Source: JAAYCI01 sp964370045
GTDB lineage: Bacteria; Bacillota; Clostridia; Oscillospirales; Ruminococcaceae
Reading direction: 5' to 3'
DNA: 64,000 bases
Assembly: GCA_964370045.1 (NCBI GenBank)
Contig: CAYJGZ010000004.1
Coordinates: 62,001 to 126,000 of the forward strand
Shown here: piece after piece, positions 25,647 through 34,018 of the stretch
Position numbering within the stretch: the stretch's first letter is position 1
Layout of the letters: each line of letters begins with the position of its first letter
Translations under genes and position numbers: made by a program
Notes under the pieces: model-generated
Told to the model about the DNA's origin: nothing
Database searches by the model: none
What the model saw: only the letters and a program-made list of their open reading frames with translations

Positions 25647-26021
25647 ATGAAAGTTAAGCGCGTCATATATTTGATAGTCGGGTGCATAGGCCTTGCTTTT
25701 GGGGCGGTGGGAGCTGTTGTGCCGCTGCTACCTGCGTTTCCGTTTTTGCTTATAGCCGCATTTGGGTTTTCGAGAAGCAGTGAAAAGCTGGACAATTGGT
25801 TCAAAAACACAAAGCTGTACAAAAACAACCTGGAAAACTACGTAAAAGGCAGGGGGATGACCGTAAAAACAAAGCTGAAAATTATAATAACCGTTACGGT
25901 GCTGATGACAATAGGCTTTTTAATGATGATGTCGGTGCCTGTGGGGCAGATAATATTATTCTTTGTTTGGATATTCCACCTGGTTTATTTTGTTTTCATA
26001 GTAAAAACAATAAAAGAATAG
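25647..26021 (+). CDS. DUF454 (YbaN-like) inner membrane protein
   Basis: This 124-residue protein opens with a long hydrophobic helix pair (YLIVGCIGLAFGAVGAVVPL, LLPAFPFLLIAAFGFSRSSEK). A polar middle (DNWFKNTKLYKNNLENY) and two further helices follow. The VVPLLPAFPFLLIAAFGFSRSS stretch is typical of the DUF454/YbaN family. It lies three bases after the YgbA_NO gene. The function is unknown. Confidence 0.8.
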   Translation: MKVKRVIYLIVGCIGLAFGAVGAVVPLLPAFPFLLIAAFGFSRSSEKLDNWFKNTKLYKNNLENYVKGRGMTVKTKLKIIITVTVLMTIGFLMMMSVPVGQIILFFVWIFHLVYFVFIVKTIKE

Positions 26022-26050
26022 GCACTGCCTAAAGAAAGAGAGGGTGTAAT

Positions 26051-26230
26051 ATGACTGAACAAAAACAGCCGCACGCCTGTGAGTGTGCTCACCGCAATGT
26101 TCCGCACAAATGCTGTGGAAAGCACAAGAAAATGGGTACAGACGTGGTGACGGATAGTGATGTGTATTCCTTGCAGTATCAAATAGAAATGCCGCCGCAA
26201 GCGGATGAGGGTGCCGTGGAGAATCGCTAA
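26051..26230 (+). CDS. 59-residue Cys/His-rich small protein
   Basis: This short ORF has AGAGGGTG before its ATG and lies 29 bases after the DUF454 gene, with a terminator directly behind. The N-terminal half is packed with possible metal ligands: Cys10, Cys12, His14, His19, Cys21, Cys22 and His25 (HACECAHRNVPHKCCGKHKK). The second half is acidic and has none. I do not recognise a family. The context (last gene of a metal-chelate uptake and Fe-S enzyme operon) suggests a metal or thiol-binding helper. It may also be a chance ORF, but ribosome site, position and composition argue for a gene. Confidence 0.6.
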   Translation: MTEQKQPHACECAHRNVPHKCCGKHKKMGTDVVTDSDVYSLQYQIEMPPQADEGAVENR

Positions 26231-26262
26231 AGGCAGGGTGAAATTACGATAGGAATGTGCTG

Positions 26263-26299
26263 AAAACAGTGAGGAAGAGTATTTCCTTGCTGTTTTTTT
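26263..26299 (+). terminator. terminator of the nitrogenase-like/exporter cluster
   Basis: AAAACAGTGAGGAA and TTTCCTTGCTGTTTT form a stem around GAGTA, followed by further T. It marks the end of the transcript that holds the small Cys/His protein. Confidence 0.8.
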
Positions 26300-26398
26300 A
26301 GCTTTACAGGCGGTGAATTTGTACAAAGAAAATGAGGGATTACGGCGTGGTTTTCAAATTAGATACGATGCAAAAAGCTCGGCGTGAGAGGTAGGCTG

Positions 26399-26427
26399 TT
26401 GCCATGGACTATTGCGGTGCTTATATG
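26399..26427 (+). promoter_or_regulatory. promoter of the HxlR-type gene
   Basis: TTGCCA at 26399-26404, a 17-base spacer and TATATG at 26422-26427. Confidence 0.5.
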
Positions 26428-26502
26428 TTAATATGAATAGCAGAACAAATGTACCTGCACTGAAACACCTGTTGCAAAGGAATGTGATGCGGAGTGGAGC
26501 AA

Positions 26503-26880
26503 ATGGAAAATTTAAGAATGTTCAACTGCAATATGGAGCTTACGCTTGATGTTATCGGCGGCAAGTGGAAGCCGATAATTATATTTCACATAGGAAATAG
26601 CAAAAAGCTGAGATACGGTGAACTGAAAAGAATTATGCCCGATATAAGCGAGCGGGTACTCTCGCGAGAGCTTAAAGAGCTTGTGGGCAAAGGGATTATC
26701 TCAAGGCAGGAGTACAAGGAAAATATTTTGCGTGTGGAGTATTCGCTGACTGATATAGGTGGCGAGGTCTTGCCTGTGCTGAATGCCCTGACACAGTGGG
26801 GGAATAAGTATAATGCGCTGCATAATTACGCAAAAGTCACCTGTGACAGTGAAAAGGTGTGGATAAATTTGTCCGTATAG
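26503..26880 (+). CDS. HxlR family transcriptional regulator
   Basis: This 125-residue winged-helix protein of the MarR-like HxlR group has the typical opening FNCNMELTLDVIGGKWKPIIIFHI, the recognition segment RYGELKRIMPDISERVLSRELKELVGKG and the wing VEYSLTDIG. A Cys near residue 6 is often redox-sensitive in this family. The start at 26503 (ATG) is placed eight bases after GGAG. It lies just before a nitroreductase gene, which such regulators commonly control in response to electrophiles or aldehydes. Confidence 0.9.
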   Translation: MENLRMFNCNMELTLDVIGGKWKPIIIFHIGNSKKLRYGELKRIMPDISERVLSRELKELVGKGIISRQEYKENILRVEYSLTDIGGEVLPVLNALTQWGNKYNALHNYAKVTCDSEKVWINLSV

Positions 26881-26896
26881 ACAAAAATATCCATAA

Positions 26897-26925
26897 TTGA
26901 TTTGTTTTCGCACAGCCGATAGAAT
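26897..26925 (+). promoter_or_regulatory. promoter of the first nitroreductase gene
   Basis: TTGATT at 26897-26902, a 17-base spacer and TAGAAT at 26920-26925, ending 40 bases before the start codon. Confidence 0.55.
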
Positions 26926-26965
26926 ATGATTATTGGGAAAGCAAACACTGAAAGGAGACTGCGAA

Positions 26966-27514
26966 ATGAACGCTGTGGATATGATTAAGGGCAGAAGAAG
27001 CATAAGAAAATACAAAGATGAGGTTGTGAGCGCCGACGTACTGAAAGAGGTTGTGGAGGTGTCGAAATACGCACCCTCCTGGGCAAACTTTCAGATTGCA
27101 CGATACAACTTTATATCCGACAAAGCTGTGATTGAAAAAATAGCGCAGGAGGGCGTGAACGGCTTTGTGTACAACAAAGCGACGCTGGAAAACGCAAAAA
27201 ACATTCTTGTCATAAGCTATGTTCAGGGTAAAAGTGGCAAGCTGGATGTGGAAAAGGACGACTTTGCGACCTCGAAGTCTAACGAATGGGAGATGTTTGA
27301 TGCGGGCATTGCGTGCCAGACATTTTGCCTTGCGGCGCATGAAAAAGGCATAGGTACCTGCATTTTTGGAATTATTGACGACAAGGCCATAGCTGAAATC
27401 ATAGGCCTGCCCAAGGATGAAACGGTGGCCAGCGTGGTGACATTCGGCTACCCCGCAGAGGAGATTGCCTCCACCACACGCAAGGATGTCTCGGAGATAG
27501 CACGCTTTAAGTAG
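26966..27514 (+). CDS. nitroreductase family protein 1
   Basis: This 182-residue FMN flavoprotein has the FMN-phosphate block RRSIRKYKDE (residues 9-18), PSWANFQIARY, the central AGIACQTFCLAAHEKGIGTCIFG and a C-terminal FGYPAEE. Such enzymes reduce nitro groups, quinones or enones with NAD(P)H. AAAGGAG precedes the chosen ATG. It is clearly paralogous to the gene at 46178, with nearly the same length and parallel motifs. It probably responds to the adjacent HxlR regulator. Confidence 0.88.
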   Translation: MNAVDMIKGRRSIRKYKDEVVSADVLKEVVEVSKYAPSWANFQIARYNFISDKAVIEKIAQEGVNGFVYNKATLENAKNILVISYVQGKSGKLDVEKDDFATSKSNEWEMFDAGIACQTFCLAAHEKGIGTCIFGIIDDKAIAEIIGLPKDETVASVVTFGYPAEEIASTTRKDVSEIARFK

Positions 27515-27596
27515 TGGGGAGCATTGCTCTGCCTGTGTTTGCCATGACATGGCAAGTGTATGGTGGAGTGCTCCTAACTGTAATCTTTGCAAAAAT

Positions 27597-27628
27597 AAAA
27601 ACCCTGTAGCGTATGCTACAGGGTTTTT
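27597..27628. terminator. bidirectional terminator between nitroreductase and tRNA-Gln
   Basis: AAAAACCCTGTAGC pairs perfectly with GCTACAGGGTTTTT around GTAT. It serves the nitroreductase on the plus strand and the tRNA genes on the minus strand. Confidence 0.9.
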
Positions 27629-27702
27629 GGTTGGGGTGGCAGGATTCGAACCTACGCATGCCAGAGTCAAAGTCTGGTGGCTTACCGCTTGCCGACACCC
27701 CA
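27628..27702 (-). tRNA. trnQ: tRNA-Gln (anticodon TTG)
   Basis: On the minus strand TGGGGTG pairs with CACCCCA for the acceptor stem, followed by A and encoded CCA. The anticodon arm is CCAGA-CTTTGAC-TCTGG with TTG at the centre, and the T-arm contains GGTTCGAATCC. Total 75 nt with CCA. Confidence 0.97.
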
Positions 27703-27776
27703 GTTTTTGGAGCTATTCGGACGAAAAAGACGAAACATCCGAAATAAAAAAGGCAGTTAGCTGTTCAAAGCAAAAA

Positions 27777-27854
27777 TGGGGTGGATAGTGGGACTCGAAC
27801 CCACGGCCTTCAGGGCCACAACCTGACACTCTAACCACCTGAGCTATACCCACC
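27777..27854 (-). tRNA. trnH: tRNA-His (anticodon GTG)
   Basis: On the minus strand GTGGGTA pairs with TATCCAC, with the extra 5' G opposite C73 that marks tRNA-His, then encoded CCA. The anticodon arm is TCAGG-TTGTGGC-CCTGA. It lies 74 bases upstream of tRNA-Gln and is probably in one transcript with it. Confidence 0.97.
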
Positions 27855-27958
27855 ATACATTAAAAGCTTTTGGCTAACCAGCCACTGATATATGCTAACA
27901 CGTAAGCGGCAGGATGTCAAGATGTTTTGGCGCTTTTTTGTAAAATATGGCATAAAAT

Positions 27959-28026
27959 AAAGCAACACCGCATAATTTTTCTTGTGGCGAAATTTTGCCA
28001 TTTTGAAAAGTATACGGTGTTGCTTT
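27959..28026 (-). terminator. long inverted repeat after the catalase gene
   Basis: AAGCAACACCGCATA at about 27960-27974 pairs with TATACGGTGTTGCTT at 28010-28025 with one mismatch around a 35-base loop. It lies 32 bases past the catalase stop on the minus strand, with T-rich sequence beyond. Confidence 0.6.
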
Positions 28027-28057
28027 TTGGTTTTTCGCTAAAACAGACGCTTTTTCA

Positions 28058-29560
28058 CTACGTGGTGGCCTTGTTCAGCTCGCCGTTTGAAAGCTTTGCA
28101 AACTCTAAAACCTTGCCATAGTCAAGGCCTGCCGCCTCGGTGAAGCGCTTGCCGTATTCTTCGTCAGCATGGTGGCAGTGCACCGCATGGCGGTACTTGA
28201 TGTTTTCGGTGCAGGGGGCGATGTCGCCGGCGGTGTTTTGGATGAGCAGCTCCTTTTTGTCCTCGGTGAGCACCCGCCAAAGGTCTCCGCCTGCCCTAAA
28301 GCAGTCATCGCTGGGGTCTTCCTTGGGGTCGTAGTGGTATGCCGCACCCTCAATGTCCAAAGGCGGCTCCATCACGCCGGGGGTGGGCGACCAAATACCT
28401 GCGCTGTTGGGCGTGTATGCAGGCGCACCGCCGTAGTTTCCGTCCACACGCATTGCGCCGTCACGGTGGTACTCGTTTACGGGCACTTTGGCACGGTTTA
28501 CGGGGATTTGGTTGTGGTTTACCCCAAGGCGGTAGCGTTGTGCGTCGCCGTAGGCAAACAGCCTGCCCTGCAAAAACTTGTCCGGGCTAAAGCCGATGCC
28601 CGGCACGACGTGTGCGGGCGTGAACGCCGCCTGCTCCACCTCTGCAAAAAAGTTTTCGGGGTTTTTGTTCAGCACAAGCTCGCCCACCTCAATGAGCGGG
28701 AACTCTGCGTGCCGCCATATTTTTGTGATGTCGAAGGGGTTTTCGTAGTGTTTTTTTGCCTGCTCCTCCGTCATTATTTGCACGTACATTGTCCACTTGG
28801 GGAAATCGCCGCTCTCTATGGCGTCAAAAAGGTCCATGCCGTGGTACTCACGGTCCATGCCGTTGATTTTAGTCGCTTCTTCGTTTGTGAAGTTTTTGAT
28901 GCCCTGCTGTGTCTTAAAATGGAACTTGCACCATACACGCTCGTTTTGCTCGTTGTAAAAGGAGAAGGTGTGCTCGCCGAAAAAGTGCATCTGCCTAAAG
29001 GAAGCAGGAATGCCCCTGTCGCTCATGACGACGGTGATTTGGTGGAAGCACTCGGGCAGGAGCGTCCAAAAGTCCCAGTTGTTCTGTGCGCTGCGGCGGC
29101 CCGTTCGGGGGTCGCGCTTTACGGCACGGTTAAGGTCCGAAAAATTGTGCACATCACGGATGAAGAAGGTAGGGGTGTTGTTTCCCACAAGGTCCCAGTT
29201 GCCCTCCTCGGTGTAAAACTTCACCGCAACGCCCCTTATGTCCCGCTCGCAGTCGGCGGCGCCACGCTCGCCCGCAACGGTGGAAAAGCGCACAAACACA
29301 TCGGTGGTAGCGCCGGGGCTGAGCACCTTTGCCTTTGTGTACTTGCTGATGTCGCCCGTGACCTTGAAAGAGCCGTATGCGCCCCAGCCTTTTGCGTGCA
29401 TACGCCTTTCGGGAATTACCTCTCGGTTGAAGTGGGCCATTTTTTCAAGTAGCCACACATCACTGAGCAAAACAGGGCCTCTCGCCCCTGCGGTAAGGGC
29501 ATTTTCGTTATCCGCAACAGGTGCTCCGACCTCGTTCGTAAGCTTTTTGTACTCATCCAT
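28058..29560 (-). CDS. katA: monofunctional haem catalase
   Basis: This 500-residue small-subunit catalase (EC 1.11.1.6) has the distal His55 in ERRMHAKGWGAYG, the distal Asn region in NTPTFFIRD and the proximal haem Tyr in RLFAYGDAQRYRLG. The NADPH/C-terminal region HNQIPVNRAKVPVNEYHRDG is complete. It breaks down hydrogen peroxide in the cytoplasm. The start at 29560 follows GGAG by seven bases; a longer in-frame extension is not needed. A large open frame on the opposite strand is a shadow. Presence in an otherwise anaerobic-looking genome suggests exposure to oxygen or acquisition by transfer. Confidence 0.96.
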   Translation of the reverse strand: MDEYKKLTNEVGAPVADNENALTAGARGPVLLSDVWLLEKMAHFNREVIPERRMHAKGWGAYGSFKVTGDISKYTKAKVLSPGATTDVFVRFSTVAGERGAADCERDIRGVAVKFYTEEGNWDLVGNNTPTFFIRDVHNFSDLNRAVKRDPRTGRRSAQNNWDFWTLLPECFHQITVVMSDRGIPASFRQMHFFGEHTFSFYNEQNERVWCKFHFKTQQGIKNFTNEEATKINGMDREYHGMDLFDAIESGDFPKWTMYVQIMTEEQAKKHYENPFDITKIWRHAEFPLIEVGELVLNKNPENFFAEVEQAAFTPAHVVPGIGFSPDKFLQGRLFAYGDAQRYRLGVNHNQIPVNRAKVPVNEYHRDGAMRVDGNYGGAPAYTPNSAGIWSPTPGVMEPPLDIEGAAYHYDPKEDPSDDCFRAGGDLWRVLTEDKKELLIQNTAGDIAPCTENIKYRHAVHCHHADEEYGKRFTEAAGLDYGKVLEFAKLSNGELNKATT

Positions 29561-29996
29561 AAAAATGCTCCATTCCGCCGCTTCGCATCGGCACAAAATT
29601 TTAATGAAATATGCGGCTCTCATCATGCGAAGCACAAGGAATGATAAGAGCATTATTGATTTTAGATTTGTTATTTTGAAACTTGTTTCAAACTATAACA
29701 CTCCCTTTCAGTTTTGACGATGCCGCTCTATTACCATAAATGATACTTGTTATCAGTATACAGTAATGACGAAGGACAAACAATAGTAAAATTAGACAAA
29801 TAAATGCGCATATGTGAGAAAATAAAAACAAACAGTACAGTTTTATGTGCTGAAGGCAATAAAAAAGACTATCCCTTTGTTTGCGCAAATTGTCATCACC
29901 ATGCGGCAAAACAGCCGATGGGATGATTCTATACACAAACAAAAAAATAGTCTCGTATTTTTGCTCGAAATTTAGGGGTGCTTAATATATGGTAGG
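29561..29996. other. AT-rich region upstream of catalase with an 18-bp dyad
   Basis: No convincing gene lies here. At 29675-29692 there is a perfect inverted repeat, TTTGAAAC-TT-GTTTCAAA, 115 bases before the catalase start. It is the best operator candidate. It does not match the PerR box or the Rex site I know. Confidence 0.45.
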
Positions 29997-30434
29997 CTAA
30001 TAGATATTAAAGAGTGTGCCCGTGTGCTTTGTTTCGTCGTTTATTGTGATGGGTTTCACCACCCTGTATTCGCCCTTTGGCAATACCCCATCCCACTCAA
30101 TGTTAAATTCACTCGTGCTGTTTGGCTCTAAAATAATACCGATGGCAGTGAAAGAGTTGTCCTCGCTTGAGGTAAACCATGCACCGTTTCTTTTTTGCTC
30201 AATGTAGTATACAGTGTCGCAGGAAAATGTGCTCTCGGTGTTGTTTGTGATGAGCAAAACAAGCCCTGTGCTCGTGAGGCTGTCCTGCTTGACCGACAGG
30301 GTGACATCATCCGTGGCGAAAAGCTCGCCGTGTGGGGAGGCGGTGTTAAAGCCGCTCCCATCGCAGGAGGTGAGCGTGAAAAGTGCGAATATTATGAGCG
30401 TTAAGAGTGGGATTTTGCGAAGAGTTTTTTGCAT
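29997..30434 (-). CDS. lipoprotein with immunoglobulin-like domain
   Basis: This 145-residue exported protein has a signal peptide (KIPLLTLIIFALFTLTSC) and lipid-attachment Cys24. The rest is a small all-beta domain: VTLSVKQDSLTSTGLVLLITNNT, CDTVYYIEQKRNGAWF, IILEPNSTSEFNIEWDGVLPKGEYRVVK. The pattern is typical of bacterial Ig-like lipoproteins with a GEYR-IVK end. The function is unknown. AGAGGT precedes the ATG, and it is 18 bases after the AEC permease on the same strand. Confidence 0.75.
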   Translation of the reverse strand: MQKTLRKIPLLTLIIFALFTLTSCDGSGFNTASPHGELFATDDVTLSVKQDSLTSTGLVLLITNNTESTFSCDTVYYIEQKRNGAWFTSSEDNSFTAIGIILEPNSTSEFNIEWDGVLPKGEYRVVKPITINDETKHTGTLFNIY

Positions 30435-30452
30435 AATGATACCTCTAAACCT

Positions 30453-31370
30453 CTAAAAAATATGCTGTACCGTAATAACCAAAAGAGGAAGCATCACAAG
30501 CAGCAGCACCGTGCCCTGCACAACGGCACGTGTGGCGTAGCTTACGTCATGGCCGAAGCGCTCGGCGAAGATTACGTTTATGGTGGCGGGGGAAAGGCTG
30601 GAGAGTATGGCCATGGTGGCGGGCATGACACCCTTTAGCCCAAGCGCCCACAGCACGCCTATGACGACCGCAGGGATAAGCAGTAGCCTGAAAAAGCTGA
30701 CAAGCCACGCCCATTTATCCGTCCATACAGAGAGGAACTTTATCTTGGCGAGCGAGCTGCCTATTATGAGCAGTGCGAATGTGGAGGACATGTCGCCCAC
30801 CATCTCGAAGGAGGAGACAACCATGTCGGGCAGGCGGAAGGGTGAAATGAAAATGCCTATGGCGATAAAGGGGGCGATGGTCATGGGCTTTAGGAATATT
30901 TTCAGCGATGCCTTTTCACCGCCCAAAAGCCACACGCAGTAGGTGTATGCCGCCAGCTGAAACGTAAGGCTGTAGGTGATGGCGTACAGCATTCCCTCTG
31001 CGCCGAAAAGCTCGAAGATGATGGGAAAGCCGAAATAGGCAAGGTTGCTCAAAATGACAAGCATGGAAGTGGTGTTTTGCTTTGTGCGGTTCATGGGCAG
31101 TGTGCGGCTGAGCAGTACCATCAGCGGAATGGTGATGAGGTAGTACCCTACCGCAATGGCCGCCGCAATAAGCAGCTCGTCCGCAACGCTGGAATCGTAG
31201 CTGCTGTTGCCTGCGGCGATGACGCTGAGTGGAAGCGCCACTGTGAGCAAAAGCTCGGACAGTATGCGCTGAAACTCATCCGTGATGATACCCTTTTTGC
31301 GAAGCGCATAGCCCAGCACCACGACAAACGCAAAACGAAACATTACCTCGAACAAAACCTGAATGGGCAT
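30453..31370 (-). CDS. AEC family (auxin efflux carrier) permease
   Basis: This 305-residue membrane protein has about ten helices in two halves. It has the AEC features GYALRKKGIITDEFQRILSELLLTVALP near the start, NLAYFGFPIIFELFG and, in the last third, SSLSPATINVIFAERFGHD. Bacterial AEC members such as malate permeases move small organic acids. GGGAGG lies before the ATG. It is co-directional with an unknown gene upstream and a lipoprotein gene downstream. Confidence 0.88.
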   Translation of the reverse strand: MPIQVLFEVMFRFAFVVVLGYALRKKGIITDEFQRILSELLLTVALPLSVIAAGNSSYDSSVADELLIAAAIAVGYYLITIPLMVLLSRTLPMNRTKQNTTSMLVILSNLAYFGFPIIFELFGAEGMLYAITYSLTFQLAAYTYCVWLLGGEKASLKIFLKPMTIAPFIAIGIFISPFRLPDMVVSSFEMVGDMSSTFALLIIGSSLAKIKFLSVWTDKWAWLVSFFRLLLIPAVVIGVLWALGLKGVMPATMAILSSLSPATINVIFAERFGHDVSYATRAVVQGTVLLLVMLPLLVITVQHIF

Positions 31371-31429
31371 GAGAGCCTCCCGAAAAATATAAAATTGCGA
31401 ATTGCTAAGCGGCGACCGCCGTAAAATGC

Positions 31430-32311
31430 CTATCGAGCGCCGTTTACAAGCTCCTGCAGGCGGCGTAGTGACAGCGGCCGCAGGATGCTGTGCTTGTCGT
31501 CAAAGTCGGTGACATCTCGTGCGTCAAGGTACTCCAAAAATGCGCTGTACGCAACGGTGCCTATGGTTTGCCCATTGTCGGTGAGCGTGAGCGTCCACTC
31601 GGTGATGGGGGCGCCCTCAAAGGGCGCAGGGCCATATGGTACAAAAGCTTCCTTTGGTATGATGGAGGGCATGTCGCTCTCGAGGAAGTAGCTCGCCTTG
31701 ACGTTGCCCTCCTCATCCTGTGAAAAGTGCGGCTCTATGTAGGTGAAGCTGCGTGCTTGCTTATCCGAAAGATAGTTGGAAAAGAAAATTTCGCAGTTTT
31801 GCGCAGGCAGGGAACAAATGCGCCTGCGCAAAGACTCGGGAAGCCACAGCGGGAAAAGAACACTGCTTACAACGGCGTTTTCGGAACTGCAAAGTTTTTG
31901 CAGTTCGTTTTGGTTGCGTACCGCAACGGCGGAAAACAGCGCCACCGCACCACCCCGAGATACCATAGGGCCTTCCGATGGTTGCAGCTCGTTTGCGCCC
32001 AAAAAGCGTGCGAGCATACCCGCAAACGCAAAAAAGTCCTCAAGGTCGTGGCTTGTGGTGGGCAGGGGTGTTTCTATGGTGAACAGCGTGCGGGACTCGT
32101 CGATGTGCAAAAGAAAGCCTCTGCCGGGTGGGGAGGAGTGCCCGTAAAGAAAAAGGGTGCTCTCGGTAGGGCTTGTGTGAGCACCCAGCGGAATATAGGC
32201 GGAAAACTGGCTTGGCGTGCCCATGAAAAACGCAGGGCTGAATTGTTTGAATAAAGCAGGTGTGTCAAGCTTTGATGCGCCCGCTTGCTTGATTGTAAAA
32301 GAAAACGACAT
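31430..32311 (-). CDS. uncharacterised cytoplasmic protein
   Basis: This 293-residue protein starts at 32311 behind a strong AGGAGGT site. I do not recognise a family. It has no signal peptide or membrane segment. The composition is ordinary, with a hydrophobic centre (DLEDFFAFAGMLARFLG near residue 110), a paired-Arg helix (LPESLRRRICSLP) and an acidic C-terminal third ending in ILRPLSLRRLQELV. The gene is upstream of the AEC permease with a 59-base gap, so the two may be co-transcribed. Its function is unknown. Confidence 0.75.
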   Translation of the reverse strand: MSFSFTIKQAGASKLDTPALFKQFSPAFFMGTPSQFSAYIPLGAHTSPTESTLFLYGHSSPPGRGFLLHIDESRTLFTIETPLPTTSHDLEDFFAFAGMLARFLGANELQPSEGPMVSRGGAVALFSAVAVRNQNELQKLCSSENAVVSSVLFPLWLPESLRRRICSLPAQNCEIFFSNYLSDKQARSFTYIEPHFSQDEEGNVKASYFLESDMPSIIPKEAFVPYGPAPFEGAPITEWTLTLTDNGQTIGTVAYSAFLEYLDARDVTDFDDKHSILRPLSLRRLQELVNGAR

Positions 32312-32625
32312 AATAGGACCTCCTAAAAGGGTGAATTTTAGTAAAACAATAAAATGGTGCACGCCGAGGGGCGGTATCGCAAGGTTGCGAAAATAGTTTT
32401 CTAAAATAAGCACTCATTACCACACTATATTATAGCACAGTATGTGCGACGTGGCATTAGATTTTTGAACTGTGCTAATGAAAATATGGCAAAACGATGA
32501 AATATGCACGTGGAATACTTGTAAATTGCTGTGAAAAGGAGTATTATTAAGCGAAAATATACAAAAATATTATATTGTATATTTGCAGTGGGAAATGTGA
32601 ACATATATATATCAGTTTGGGGGTA
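32312..32625. other. divergent intergenic region with a long AT-rich dyad
   Basis: This separates the minus-strand unknown gene from the BTAD regulator. AAATATACAA at 32555-32564 and TTGTATATTT at 32575-32584 are perfect 10-base arms around a 10-base spacer, about 50 bases before the regulator start. It is a possible operator. No coding sequence is seen. Confidence 0.45.
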
Positions 32626-32631
32626 ATGGCG

Positions 32632-33864
32632 ATGTCAGGTGCAAAAACAAAAAACATGGCCAAAAAGCCACCTGAAATAGAGGTCTGCTTTTTTGGTGGA
32701 TTTCAAATAAAGGCGGACAGCAAAGTGATAAACGATGCTGCGTCACGTGCGAAAAGGCCGTGGAGCCTTTTGCAGTTTTTAATGGTAAATCGCCATAAAT
32801 TTGTAACGCATCAGCAGCTTATAGAGGCGATGTGGCCGGATGAGACGAGCGAACAACCCGAAAAGGCATTGAAAAACCTGGTGTACCGTGTGCGCAGTGC
32901 CTTTGCGGCTAAAGATGTTCCGAACGCCTCGCAGGTGGTGCTGTATCAAGGGGGCAACTACTGCCTGAACAACGAGTTTTCGTGGAAGATGGACTTTGAG
33001 CTGTTTGATGAAAACTATGATAAGGCGCTGAATGAGGCTACGCCAAGGTGCGAGGCGATAGAATATGCGCTTTTTGCTATTGAGCTGTACAAGGGAGATT
33101 TTTTGCAAGAGCAGGCCTATGAAAACTGGATACTTCAGTTTAATACACATTATCGTTCTAAATATTTCAGCTTAATAGCGGTGGTGCTAAATATGCTGAA
33201 AGAAGAGGGCAGAGACGACGACATAGAGGACGTATGCAACAGAGCGTTTGGTATAGACCAGTTTGAGGAAAACATACACCTTGAGTATATGCAAGCTCTT
33301 GTGAGGCAGGGCAAAAAATCCACGGCGCTTGCGCATTACGGCAGAATGGAAAGCATGTTTTACAGCGAGATGGGCGTGCTTCCGTGCGATGAACTGAGGC
33401 AGCTAAACCAAGAGCTAACTATTGCGATGAACAACGCAGAGGCAGACCTTGCCGCAATAAAAGAGCTGTTGGCGGAAGATGAAGTGAAGAACCAGGCGTT
33501 TGTATGCGGGTTTGATGTGTTCCGCAGCCTGTATCAGCTGGAAGCGAGAGCGGCAGAACGTGCAGGTGAGATGGTGTTTGTGGGCTTGCTTACCCTAAGG
33601 ACGCAGGACGGCGCAACACCAAGCGAAGAAGCGCTGAAAAAAAACATGCCTTGCCTTTTGGAGGCGGTAAGCATGAGCCTGCGCAGGGGGGATGTGGTGT
33701 CCATGTTCAGTTCCTCTCAGTATATCCTTATGCTACCCACTATCACGGTGGAAAATGCACAAATAGTGATGTCACGTATTTCGGAGCAGTTTTGCCCGGA
33801 GCAAAATGCGCAAGCTGTGATGCTGGACGTGAAGATACAGCCGCTGGAACCGGTGGTTATGTGA
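32632..33864 (+). CDS. BTAD/SARP-type transcriptional regulator with degenerate GGDEF-like C-terminus
   Basis: About 410 residues from the ATG at 32632, which has GGGGGT in front; 32626 is the alternative. The N-terminus is an OmpR-type winged helix (IEVCFFGGFQIKADSK... ALKNLVYRVRSAFA). The bacterial transcriptional activator domain with TPR-like helices follows (DFELFDENYDKAL... NRAFGIDQFEENIHLEYMQALVRQGKKSTALAHYGRM). The last 120 residues resemble a GGDEF fold (FVGLLTLR, SLRRGDVVSMFSSSQYILMLP), but SSSQY stands where GGDEF should be, so no cyclase activity is expected. The target is unknown. Confidence 0.78.
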   Translation: MSGAKTKNMAKKPPEIEVCFFGGFQIKADSKVINDAASRAKRPWSLLQFLMVNRHKFVTHQQLIEAMWPDETSEQPEKALKNLVYRVRSAFAAKDVPNASQVVLYQGGNYCLNNEFSWKMDFELFDENYDKALNEATPRCEAIEYALFAIELYKGDFLQEQAYENWILQFNTHYRSKYFSLIAVVLNMLKEEGRDDDIEDVCNRAFGIDQFEENIHLEYMQALVRQGKKSTALAHYGRMESMFYSEMGVLPCDELRQLNQELTIAMNNAEADLAAIKELLAEDEVKNQAFVCGFDVFRSLYQLEARAAERAGEMVFVGLLTLRTQDGATPSEEALKKNMPCLLEAVSMSLRRGDVVSMFSSSQYILMLPTITVENAQIVMSRISEQFCPEQNAQAVMLDVKIQPLEPVVM

Positions 33865-34018
33865 TGATGGCAGCAAGAGCTTTTTGATGGGGTGCTGTTA
33901 CCGCAGTGTTACCGTAGGGTGGTAAAATATTATTAAAGTTGGTATATTTATGCAGGTGGATTCCATTAGGAAAGTGCCAAGCGCAGCTGCTGATATATCA
34001 AATGAGGCGTAGAGGATA

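Noticed and set aside
28169..29452. 427-residue open frame on the plus strand inside the catalase gene
   Set aside because: It is the antisense shadow of katA, which has all catalytic motifs on the minus strand. The same applies to the long frames opposite ackA (59466-60641), the Gfo/Idh/MocA gene (3080-4186) and fabK (36836-37942).
28058..29560. Prophage or genomic island centred on the tRNA-Gln/tRNA-His pair
   Set aside because: No integrase, phage genes or repeat of a tRNA 3' end is seen nearby.
29688..29942. 84-residue minus-strand frame upstream of catalase
   Set aside because: Low-complexity hydrophobic translation of AT-rich DNA, without a good ribosome site; treated as non-coding.
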